From a virus, in IMG/VR virus record IMGVR_UViG_3300037264_009905, positions 1-28,919 of that record: 28,919 nucleotides of DNA. One strand, written 5' to 3'. Below, piece after piece: positions 23,482-28,919 of the stretch (position 1 is the stretch's first letter; every line of letters starts with the position of its first letter). The notes under the pieces were generated by a model that searched no databases, was not told the DNA's origin, and was given only the letters and a program-made list of their open reading frames with translations. Position numbers and translations under genes: made by a program.

Positions 23482-23592
23482 TTAATATATTATTAAAAAA
23501 ACAAATTCATCGTTATCACTTGCCCGGTACAGGGCATCAATTAAAAACGATCTGGCTATTTCTGAGCGTGTTGTGAACTGCTTATTTGCCAT
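23482..23592 (-). CDS. Ribbon-helix-helix-like fragment, start unclear
   Basis: From ATG 23592 the frame gives 36 aa (MANKQFTTRSEIARSFLIDA...). The same frame continues upstream without a stop to about 23640 (FDLGIDALERLDAMAN). Together these look like a strand plus two helices of a ribbon-helix-helix repressor, with TRSEIARSFLIDAL as the second helix pair. The upstream part has no ATG, GTG or TTG before an in-frame TAA that lies just before an AAGGAG. Either a rare start codon is used, or the 5' end was lost or shifted by an indel. Confidence 0.45.
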   Translation of the reverse strand: MANKQFTTRSEIARSFLIDALYRASDNDEFVFLIIY

Positions 23593-23626
23593 CGCATCAA
23601 GCCGCTCAAGCGCATCAATACCTAAA

Positions 23627-23947
23627 TCAAACTTGCTCCTTCGTTAATGCCATATTTTTAGCCTCCCACGCCATCCGGTACTTTTCTGCGCTTGGCTTCC
23701 ATTTGTGGGTCTTCATGCACTCCGTACACTTCCTATATTTTTTTCCGATCCACGCCAGATCATCTATCCTCGTCGGTGCCTGACACATGCCGCACTTTGC
23801 GATACCCATCACTCTGACGCCTGCCAGCGATGCCTCCCACGGTTCGCGTTTTGCACCAGCTATGCGCATGAGCATTTCGCCAGTGGTTGGCATGTTCGGG
23901 GGACAGCCCGTCTGTCGTGTCTGGTTGCTCCGTTTCACGTTTAGCAT
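23627..23947 (-). CDS. C4 zinc-ribbon protein, 106 aa
   Basis: The start is taken at ATG 23947, which follows GAGG and comes just before the end of the preceding gene's stop context. A start at 24013 would overlap that gene by 65 nt. C52/C55 and C74/C77 (KCGMCQAP...RKCTEC) form a C4 zinc ribbon. The rest is basic, with a helix WEASLAGVRVMGI and a C-terminal helix. Such small zinc-ribbon proteins are common before terminases and may bind DNA. No specific family is recognised. Confidence 0.6.
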   Translation of the reverse strand: MLNVKRSNQTRQTGCPPNMPTTGEMLMRIAGAKREPWEASLAGVRVMGIAKCGMCQAPTRIDDLAWIGKKYRKCTECMKTHKWKPSAEKYRMAWEAKNMALTKEQV

Positions 23948-23948
23948 G

Positions 23949-24191
23949 TCATTCCTCACATTCCGGAATCTTCCATATAGATACTGGCAGCGGGATCGTG
24001 CAAAGGTAATCAACGAAAAAATTCCCTTTTTCAGTTATTCTGAATTTAGTACTGTTGAATATATAATATTCAATCATCCCGTCGTCGCAAAAACGGTTCA
24101 TTGCGTCTGCAACTGCCGGTGCATCCAGATCCCGAAAGTCACCTAACAGACTATGATAGTGAATCAGAATGCTGAGCTGTAGCGGTGTCAT
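23949..24191 (-). CDS. Winged-helix-like conserved phage protein, 80 aa
   Basis: The ATG at 24191 overlaps the TGA of the upstream gene (ATGA). The protein MTPLQLSILIHYHSLLGDFR, DLDAPAVADAMNRFCDDGMI, then FRITEKGNFFVDYLCTIPLP has the layout of a short winged helix (helix, helix, recognition helix, strand pair with TEKG turn). Similar proteins occur in many phages of Gram-negative bacteria before the terminase. It may be a DNA-binding or adaptor protein. The function is unproven. Confidence 0.6.
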   Translation of the reverse strand: MTPLQLSILIHYHSLLGDFRDLDAPAVADAMNRFCDDGMIEYYIFNSTKFRITEKGNFFVDYLCTIPLPVSIWKIPECEE

Positions 24192-24370
24192 TTTGTCACC
24201 CTCATGTTCTTCTTGTGCGTCTCGATTCCTAATTTCAGCAAGCATAGCGTCATATTTGCCAGTGTTCGATCCTGCGCGGCCGCTTCTGCTTCAACATATT
24301 CGCGTGTTTCGGCGTCTGATCTGATGGCTGGCAGCGTAGAAACTTTGGTAGTTTTTGATTTTTGTTTCAT
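24188..24370 (-). CDS. Ribbon-helix-helix (Arc-type) protein, 60 aa
   Basis: After a basic start (MKQKSKTTKV) comes a strand STLPAIRSD, then helices ETREYVEAEAAAQDRTLANM and TLCLLKLGIETHK. This is the order of a MetJ/Arc ribbon-helix-helix repressor. A ribosome-binding site AAAGGAT stands before the ATG. It is coupled to the winged-helix-like gene by ATGA. It may regulate early-to-late switching, but no target can be read here. Confidence 0.6.
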   Translation of the reverse strand: MKQKSKTTKVSTLPAIRSDAETREYVEAEAAAQDRTLANMTLCLLKLGIETHKKNMRVTK

Positions 24371-24398
24371 TTTTTATCCTTTGTTGTGTTTTGGTGGC

Positions 24399-24638
24399 TC
24401 ATTGTTTCATACGATCCGAAACAATGCAACGCAATGCATGCAGCCAGTCATGGTGAAGGTCGTCACAGATCACTGCGCATCTTTCGTGCTCTTTTGCGAG
24501 CAGCTCTGCAACGGCATCAGGGCTGTACCAGTGTCCGATCTCTGCTGTGACAGTCTCCTGGCCTTCGCAGATAAACATCGTTAGCGCCTGTCCATCGCGC
24601 TGCGCGGGTAGTTCATATTTCTCTCGTGGTGTTTTCAT
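24399..24638 (-). CDS. Hypothetical acidic protein, 79 aa
   Basis: The ATG at 24638 shares its first base with the TAA of the preceding gene (TAATG), with GAGGG upstream. The sequence EKYELPAQRDGQALTMFICE, then IGHWYSPDAVAELLAKEHER with CAVICDDL and a C-terminal helix, is soluble and compact. I do not recognise the family. Position in the coupled early cluster supports it as real. Confidence 0.55.
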   Translation of the reverse strand: MKTPREKYELPAQRDGQALTMFICEGQETVTAEIGHWYSPDAVAELLAKEHERCAVICDDLHHDWLHALRCIVSDRMKQ

Positions 24639-24880
24639 TAATTAACCCTCGCATGCTCCATCATCGTATAGAGCAAAATCGCCTTGCCCGCTTTCGTGAT
24701 GTGTCCAGTTTCTGTTTTCGCCCAATCCGGCCAGCACTCGTAGCTGTATCCACATCGATCAAGGTGCTCTCGCATACTATCCAGATTTTTGTAGCCAAGC
24801 TCCAGTCCAAGAAAAAAACAGCGCGGAGCGTCTATCATTTCCTCAGTTAATTTCGATTCTGTTATCTCTGTTATCTGCAT
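24638..24880 (-). CDS. Hypothetical protein, 80 aa
   Basis: The ATG at 24880 has AAGGAG eight bases upstream. The protein (MQITEITESKLTEEMIDAPR, CFFLGLELGYKNLDSMREHL, DRCGYSYECWPDW) is soluble, with a helix-rich first half and a C-terminal GHITKAGKAILLYTMMEHA helix, which looks like the end of a small winged helix. No family is recognised. It lies 96 bp after the exonuclease gene. Confidence 0.55.
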   Translation of the reverse strand: MQITEITESKLTEEMIDAPRCFFLGLELGYKNLDSMREHLDRCGYSYECWPDWAKTETGHITKAGKAILLYTMMEHARVN

Positions 24881-24934
24881 GTCATTCTCCTTGTAATCTA
24901 TTCAAATGGACTGGGGGTTCCCGGTCGGAGCTAG

Positions 24935-24961
24935 GCCTCGGTGGGATCATCGGGGCTTTTT
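24935..24961 (+). terminator. Weak terminator-like hairpin on the plus strand
   Basis: GCCTCG (24935-24940) pairs with CGGGGC (24951-24956, one G-T pair) and is followed by TTTTT on the plus strand. The genes here run on the minus strand, so it would stop antisense transcription only. The short imperfect stem makes it uncertain. Confidence 0.3.
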
Positions 24962-24976
24962 GCTTCGTCAGCCGGT

Positions 24977-26593
24977 TTAGCGAAACTCCATTTTGTTTTG
25001 CAACTCATCATCCAGAGCTCTGGCTGCATTCCTGATACTCTGTTCAACAATTTCGCGCGTTGTTTTGTAATGATCCATTAATGTGTCGATCAAATCATCG
25101 GGTGAAATTAAATCCGGTACAGATTTAACTGGCACAGCCTGCACATGAACAGGCCTAACGTTTGACCGTGCAGATTCATCTGCCCTGACTTTTTCTGTTT
25201 CTTCTGACAGAGCATCCGCCGCTTTTGCAGCAACATTTATGCGTTCCTGTTCCGCCGCCTGCGCTTTTTTATCAGCATCGGCCTGAATTTTTTGGCGTAA
25301 AGTTTCGGCTTTTTCTTCCTCTGCCTTTTTGTGCATATCAATTCTTGATGTGACGATCAGCTTAAAATCGTCACATTCTTTAACTACAATCTGCTGTAAA
25401 TCGCTGAACAGAAAATTAAATGAATCCGCCTCATCTTTGTACCATGCCATTTTTTTGAGATAGTCGTTTGCATAAATGACCGCATTAACTTTTGCGTTTG
25501 CCAATGCCGCATTTAGTGCCTCTTGCATTGATTTGAGGGATTTAAGGTTTTTCGTTGCTGCCCCAAAATCAACTTTACCGATTGCCTGGGGGAAATTAAT
25601 TTCGAATTCGTTCAGGTATGTTTGATATTCATTTCGAACATTTAAAATTAGTGACGTTTTTCGCGCCTCTTTTTCCGTTCGTACCAGGGCCGCCAGTAAC
25701 AAACGTTTTTTACTCAATTGCGCTTTAATATTGTCAATAATGCGCAGCGCGTCATCAATGCTGGCCGTCTGTGCGAGTATCGCCAATTTCGTCGCGTCCA
25801 GTTTTTTCTCAGTTTCAGCGCAAAAATTCACGACTGCCACAGCATCAACGAAATGCTGATCTGTCTGCAAATCCATGTTGATATTCTGAATATACAGCTC
25901 TGCAACACGCTGGAATTCTGGTAGATTCGATTTTGTAATTCGTCCTTCAGCATGAGCAAACACTGTAGGCAGACCCATAATTAACTCAGCTTTTAGTTGC
26001 TGCTCTGGTTTTACATATTTGCAATTCTGTAGGTCAATTTCAAATTGATTCCAGCCTGCGACAATGCGCTCCCGCAGATCAAAATTTGGGGAGTACCAGG
26101 CGTGGAATTCTTCAATTAATACGTCAGAATCGTCCCATTTTGACGCCATAAACAAACATTTTTCAGCACCAGAAATCATTAATTGCTGTTCTATCTGTGG
26201 GTGGTATTGGTCAGGAATTAGCCCATCAACCAGCCTGGCTTTCAGTTCAATGTTGAGTTGTTTGTGTTCCCACGCAATTAGATCGTTAGCAGTAATTCCA
26301 TCGAACGATGCAGACAGTTTTCCTGCGCTGCCGGTAACCGGGTAGATAGATGCACCAGTAATTTCTTCCGCTAAAGTCCGAGCCAATTCTTCAAACCTAT
26401 GACCTTTATCAAAGATTTTCTGAGTGAATTCACTCGCGTCTGCTGTCATACCCAGAAATTTCTCCAGCAACAATTCATCCCTCGATTTATTCGGGTCAAT
26501 GCCCAGCATCGCGGCGCACTCACTTGCGTTAAAATGTGTTGCACGGTGAGCGTGCCATTCTTGACTGCCTTGCGTAATGTCGTGTGTTCTCAT
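24977..26593 (-). CDS. YqaJ / lambda-exonuclease-type recombinase
   Basis: The 538-aa protein has an N-terminal nuclease domain of the YqaJ family (residues 1-170): QGSQEWHAHRATHFNASECA, KGHRFEELAR (E68/E69), LSASFDG (D98), then WEHK (E109, K111) and HPQIEQQLMISGAEKCLFMA. It degrades one strand of duplex ends and delivers single strands to the RecT protein encoded directly upstream. Residues 170-538 are far longer than a minimal nuclease and contain a predicted coiled coil near residues 440-500 (EEEKAETLRQKIQADADKKA). The ribosome-binding site AGGAG precedes the ATG. Confidence 0.85.
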   Translation of the reverse strand: MRTHDITQGSQEWHAHRATHFNASECAAMLGIDPNKSRDELLLEKFLGMTADASEFTQKIFDKGHRFEELARTLAEEITGASIYPVTGSAGKLSASFDGITANDLIAWEHKQLNIELKARLVDGLIPDQYHPQIEQQLMISGAEKCLFMASKWDDSDVLIEEFHAWYSPNFDLRERIVAGWNQFEIDLQNCKYVKPEQQLKAELIMGLPTVFAHAEGRITKSNLPEFQRVAELYIQNINMDLQTDQHFVDAVAVVNFCAETEKKLDATKLAILAQTASIDDALRIIDNIKAQLSKKRLLLAALVRTEKEARKTSLILNVRNEYQTYLNEFEINFPQAIGKVDFGAATKNLKSLKSMQEALNAALANAKVNAVIYANDYLKKMAWYKDEADSFNFLFSDLQQIVVKECDDFKLIVTSRIDMHKKAEEEKAETLRQKIQADADKKAQAAEQERINVAAKAADALSEETEKVRADESARSNVRPVHVQAVPVKSVPDLISPDDLIDTLMDHYKTTREIVEQSIRNAARALDDELQNKMEFR

Positions 26594-26615
26594 ACTTTCT
26601 CCTGTTTGATTAATT

Positions 26616-26645
26616 CACCATGCTCAGACATAACTGAGCATGGTG
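26616..26645 (-). repeat. 12-bp perfect inverted repeat between recT and exonuclease
   Basis: CACCATGCTCAG (26616-26627) and its exact complement (26634-26645) flank a 6-nt loop. On the coding strand the sequence AATTAATCAAACAGGAG with the exonuclease ribosome-binding site follows. There is no U-tract, so it is more likely an mRNA processing or stability element or an operator than a terminator. Confidence 0.65.
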
Positions 26646-26670
26646 TTCGTATACAGCGGCGGCAGACGCT

Positions 26671-27597
26671 TTATTGCCCCTCTTGTTGCCACGCCGAAAC
26701 CTGCATCTGCTGCTCATCACTCAGAGTGTATTTTTTGCTGATTGTGATTAGCGCTTCTGCTGCCGTTTTTTTCCCTGACCGAATAACAGATTCCCATTCT
26801 GCTGCCAATTTTGCGAACTGCTCAGCGGTGCATTCTGGGATCGTTTTTTTTGTCGTTTCTGGCGCCGATTGACCTTCCTGCTGTTCATCCGGATCAATCA
26901 CAATTCCGTTTTCAATCGTTACACTATGCCCTGATTCTGATGCATTGCTGACTGTAATCGCGTTTGATAATTCGACAGAACTGGGCATGTATTTCAGAAT
27001 ATGCAGAAGTGGAATTTTTCGGCAATACATTTCCCAATGCGCAAAACTGTAATGCCGACCCCCTTGTTTGTTATTTTTGTCCCTGTATTTTGTGAGTTTT
27101 TCAACTGTCCACAATTCAATGTGTGGAATGATTGAATCTTTTACCCAGCCTACCGCATATGCATGGGTGATATCTGCCTGGTCATGCAAATCCGTTTCGT
27201 TATGAATTACCAGATCACGCCGTGAGCCATCTGTGAATGTGTATTGCTGGTCCTTGAAAATCACCCCTGTAAAAACGGTTGCGCGACCACTGCGTGAGAC
27301 CAAATCCAACAGCCCTTTCCAACCGGGGACGAACGTGCAAGTATCTCTGTATGGCATTAAATAACCTGCACCATTAACGCCCGGCTCCAGCCCTAGCTGT
27401 CCTGCAATCATGGTGCTGGCGGCAATACTTTTGTGAGTGCACGCCTGCAACTGAGGGTTTATGCTGAATGCTGTCAGAACCAGCCTGGTCATGCGATCTG
27501 CTGTCAGATGTTTTGGTAATACCAGTGCCAGCTGAGGTTTTAATTTCTCCATGAAATTGCTGAGTGCAACAACAGGGTTTTGTGGGGTTGTGTTCAT
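26671..27597 (-). CDS. recT: RecT single-strand annealing protein
   Basis: The 308-aa protein has the RecT core: RMTRLVLTAFSINPQLQACT, then KSIAASTMIAGQLGLEPGVN, GAGYLMPYRDTCTFVPGWKG and LLDLVSRSGRATVFTGVIF. Residues 165-215 contain KLTKYRDKNNKQGGRHYSFA and HWEMYCRKIPLLHILKYMP. It anneals complementary strands made by the neighbouring exonuclease and acts in phage recombination and replication. A ribosome-binding site AAAGGAG precedes the start. The C-terminal 80 residues are acidic and less conserved. Confidence 0.9.
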   Translation of the reverse strand: MNTTPQNPVVALSNFMEKLKPQLALVLPKHLTADRMTRLVLTAFSINPQLQACTHKSIAASTMIAGQLGLEPGVNGAGYLMPYRDTCTFVPGWKGLLDLVSRSGRATVFTGVIFKDQQYTFTDGSRRDLVIHNETDLHDQADITHAYAVGWVKDSIIPHIELWTVEKLTKYRDKNNKQGGRHYSFAHWEMYCRKIPLLHILKYMPSSVELSNAITVSNASESGHSVTIENGIVIDPDEQQEGQSAPETTKKTIPECTAEQFAKLAAEWESVIRSGKKTAAEALITISKKYTLSDEQQMQVSAWQQEGQ

Positions 27598-27608
27598 GTA
27601 AAGCTCCT

Positions 27609-27818
27609 TTAATTAATTGTCATTGACGATTGACGCCACGCCGATCTGATCGTGTACCCGTTTCTGATGAAAAAAATAAAATGCGAACACATGCGTATTG
27701 CATTTCGTGATGCGCATGAAATTCTGCGTAATACGCGGCGCCTTGATCTGCCCTGTATGCATGTGCGGCCTGCTTGTATCTTGCGTTTTTCGTTTATTTT
27801 TTGTGCGTGATCGTTCAT
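27609..27818 (-). pseudogene. Small gene with probable frame breaks
   Basis: ATG 27818 has GGAG six bases upstream in the second copy of the 25-bp leader. The first 12 codons (MNDHAQKINEKR) read well. Then the zero frame turns into Arg/Ser/Cys-rich text, while the next frame gives NARYKQAAHAYRADQGAAYY and AEFHAHHEMQYACVR, and the third frame ends HQKRVHDQIGVASIVNDN. The changes fall near the homopolymers AAAAA and TTTTTTT. The likeliest reading is one ~70-residue helical protein interrupted by two indels, either real decay or sequencing error. Confidence 0.4.
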
Positions 27819-27819
27819 T

Positions 27820-27844
27820 TTTTCTCCATCGCGTCAGTAAGTTA
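27820..27844 (-). repeat. 25-bp exact repeat, copy 2 (leader of small frame)
   Basis: Identical to 2047-2071. It carries the ribosome-binding site for the ATG at 27818, and its first three coding-strand bases (TAA) would end a seven-codon mini-frame (MPHEFYT) that starts at 27865. Confidence 0.8.
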
Positions 27845-27875
27845 CGTGTAAAACTCGTGTGGCATCCGTGTAATT

Positions 27876-28655
27876 TCACTCTCTAAGCAGACTGCCGCAA
27901 TATTTCAGTGCAGTACCAGGCCGCCGTTTGACGCACCAGTCCAGCAGGGCAGGGGTTAGCAGGCTGCCGCAATATACCAGTGCAGTACCAGGCTGCCGTT
28001 TGACGCACCAGTCCAGCAGGGCAGGGGTTAGCAGATTGGTGCAATATTTCAGTGCAGTACCAGGCCGCCGTTTGGCGCACCAGTCCAGCCGCTCAGGGGT
28101 TAGCAAACTGCCGCAATATACCAGTGCAGTACCAGGCCGCCGTTTGGCACACCAGTCCAGCAGGGCAGGGGTTAGCAGATTGGTGCAATATTTCAGTGCA
28201 GTACCAGGATGCCGTTTGGCACACCAGTCCAGCAGGGCAGGGGTTAGCTGGCTGCCGCAATATCCCAGTGCAATACCAGGCTGCTGTTCTGCACACCAGT
28301 CCAGCAGGGCAGGGGTTAGCTGGCTGCCGCAATATACCAGTGCCGCATCAGGATGCCGTTTGACGCACCAGTCCAGCCGCTCAGGGGTTAGCAAACTGGC
28401 GCAATATGCCAGTGCGGTACTAGGCTGCTGTTCTGCGCACCAGTCCAGCCGGGCAGGATACCGCGTATCCGCCTGCGCCAGACTGAGGTACAGGTCTGCG
28501 AATCTGCTCACGCCCCATAGAAAATAGCCGGGGCGCAGGCTTAGTGGGCCAGGGTTGGCCTTCCATGCATTTACGCCGCCAGTGCAGGCGCATAATTTAC
28601 GCAGTACGTCCATGGTTATGTCGGTCAGTAATGTTATTTGAACTGGGGTTTTCAT
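27876..28655 (-). CDS. 24-residue repeat protein (DWC/YC repeats), 259 aa
   Basis: The ATG at 28655 has AGGAG ten bases upstream; an in-frame ATG at 28706 lies inside the promoter and is rejected. A 64-residue head (MKTPVQITLLTDITMDVLRK, ...GYFLWGVSRFADLYLSLAQ) is followed by eight tandem 24-residue units and a three-residue tail (LRE). The consensus unit is LTPALLDWCAKRRPGTALKY plus C-(TN/GS)-L. Invariant L, D, W, C, P, A, L, Y and C suggest a helix-pair solenoid, resembling DUF4116-type repeats (...ALxYAS..L..). Each unit differs only at a few positions that alternate between fixed choices. No enzyme motif or membrane segment is present; a protein-binding or decoy role is a guess. It is the first gene after a strong promoter, upstream of recT. 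Confidence 0.75.
   Translation of the reverse strand: MKTPVQITLLTDITMDVLRKLCACTGGVNAWKANPGPLSLRPGYFLWGVSRFADLYLSLAQADTRYPARLDWCAEQQPSTALAYCASLLTPERLDWCVKRHPDAALVYCGSQLTPALLDWCAEQQPGIALGYCGSQLTPALLDWCAKRHPGTALKYCTNLLTPALLDWCAKRRPGTALVYCGSLLTPERLDWCAKRRPGTALKYCTNLLTPALLDWCVKRQPGTALVYCGSLLTPALLDWCVKRRPGTALKYCGSLLRE
27888..28463 (-). repeat. Eight 72-bp tandem coding repeats
   Basis: Eight units of 72 bp encode the 24-residue repeats. Units near the 3' end are nearly identical in DNA. Variation comes as linked blocks, such as the codons for K...CTN versus V...CGS. The oldest-looking units are at the 5' end (RYPARLDWCAEQQPSTALAY). A 68-bp stretch, 28022-28089, is identical to 28796-28863 in the neighbouring gene. 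Confidence 0.9.
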
Positions 28656-28695
28656 TTCAGTATCTCCTGTTATGTGCTGTGTTTCGATGGTTCCC

Positions 28696-28723
28696 ATTAT
28701 ACACACAATTCAAAACATGTCAA
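28696..28723 (-). promoter_or_regulatory. Strong sigma70-type promoter for the repeat gene
   Basis: On the coding strand TTGACA (28723-28718), a 16-bp spacer and TATAAT (28701-28696) match both consensus boxes perfectly. Transcription should start near 28689, leaving about 34 nt of leader with AGGAG before the ATG at 28655. It is the strongest promoter in the window and may drive the operon with recT and the exonuclease. Confidence 0.8.
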
Positions 28724-28733
28724 CACAATTCAA
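28703..28733 (-). promoter_or_regulatory. Two 11-bp direct repeats over the promoter, operator-like
   Basis: TTGAATTGTGT occurs at 28733-28723 and again at 28713-28703 on the coding strand, exactly 20 bp apart (two helical turns). One lies upstream of the -35 box and touches it; the other fills the spacer up to the -10 box. This is the layout expected for cooperative binding of a repressor on one DNA face. Confidence 0.6.
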
Positions 28734-28760
28734 TGCAAAGATTCAAAATAAATAATCGTA

Positions 28761-28919
28761 TCACTGAGTTTTTTCGGCACACCAGTCCAGCCGCTCAGGG
28801 GTTAGCAGATTGGTGCAATATTTCAGTGCAGTACCAGGCCGCCGTTTGGCGCACCAGTCCAGCAGGGCAGGGGTTAGCAGATTGGTGCAATATTTCAGTG
28901 CAGTACCAGGCCGCCGTTT
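28761..28919 (-). CDS. Second 24-residue repeat gene, 5' part outside the window
   Basis: The last 52 residues of a second repeat protein enter from the right edge. They comprise a partial unit, one full unit LTPALLDWCAKRRPGTALKY + CTNL, and a last unit cut short as LTPERLDWCAEKTQ before TGA at 28763-28761. Its DNA is almost identical to parts of the neighbouring gene. It ends 28 bp before the operator-like repeats of that gene, so the two form a tandem pair. The shortened last unit may reflect a recombination end point. Confidence 0.75.
   Translation of the reverse strand, partial: KRRPGTALKYCTNLLTPALLDWCAKRRPGTALKYCTNLLTPERLDWCAEKTQ

Noticed and set aside
2047-27844. The 25-bp repeats as attL and attR of a prophage
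   Set aside because: The holin and Tad2-like genes lie outside, no integrase is next to either copy, and both copies sit in ribosome-binding leaders of small genes. I therefore report them as a repeated leader instead.
27888-28463. The regular repeats as a CRISPR array
   Set aside because: The 72-bp period consists of contiguous, coding, near-identical units without unique spacers, and it matches a 24-residue protein repeat.
27928-28527. A 199-residue repetitive plus-strand frame (THQSSRAGVS...)
   Set aside because: It is antisense to the 24-residue repeat gene, which has a consensus promoter and good start. The open length is a consequence of the 72-bp repeats being a multiple of three.

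Overview
The window is mostly the late half of a contractile-tailed (myovirus-type) phage or prophage of a Gram-negative, probably proteobacterial, host. Two things point to the host: the phage is built from families typical of myophages of such bacteria, and the left edge holds relics of a tyrosine recombinase and of an IS200/IS605-type TnpB element of a kind common in proteobacteria. I cannot name the species. No phage integrase, repressor or replication genes are visible, so they lie outside the window or are absent.

Layout from right to left, which is the direction of transcription of nearly everything. (1) 28919-27876: two tandem genes built of a 24-residue repeat (DWC...YC). The complete one has a near-consensus sigma70 promoter overlaid by two 11-bp direct repeats exactly 20 bp apart. 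(2) 27818-24977: a small, apparently frame-disrupted gene, then recT and a YqaJ/lambda-type exonuclease, which form a single-strand-annealing recombination pair. (3) 24880-23482: a string of small, translationally coupled genes, including a ribbon-helix-helix protein, a winged-helix-like protein and a C4 zinc-ribbon protein. (4) 23400-16273: packaging and head: small and large terminase, DUF1073-type portal, SPP1-gp7/MuF-type minor head protein, DUF2213 protease-scaffold, a decoration/cement protein, the DUF2184-type major capsid protein, a 59-aa protein and a DUF4054 head-tail connector. (5) 16273-11815: neck and tail: gp10-like completion protein, terminator, DUF3383 sheath, DUF3277 tube and a tail assembly chaperone. 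The chaperone has a T7 slippery heptamer and an 80-codon -1-frame extension. (6) 11818-4656: tape measure and a compact baseplate: Dit-like, plug, hub, Gp138-type spike, gp25-like, J-like and DUF2612 proteins. (7) 4654-1315: a glycine-rich fibre, a fibre-associated protein, an M15 endolysin, small membrane proteins and a 3TM holin.

A short plus-strand block at 579-1259 faces the phage convergently. It holds an HNH protein fused to a ribbon-helix-helix-like tail, and a 78-aa protein that matches the DUF2829/Tad2 (Thoeris anti-defence) family by sequence pattern. Left of it is a deleted IS605-type element (about 235-585) that keeps both end hairpins and only the last part of tnpB. Beyond that is a recombinase gene broken by another element.

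The genes work together as a head, tail and lysis transcription unit with many ATGA or TAATG overlaps. The most interesting signals are the modular repeat genes with their operator-like promoter, the Tad2/HNH pair, the programmed frameshift, a possible leaderless promoter at the protease-scaffold gene, and a 25-bp exact repeat that precedes small genes at both ends of the phage block.
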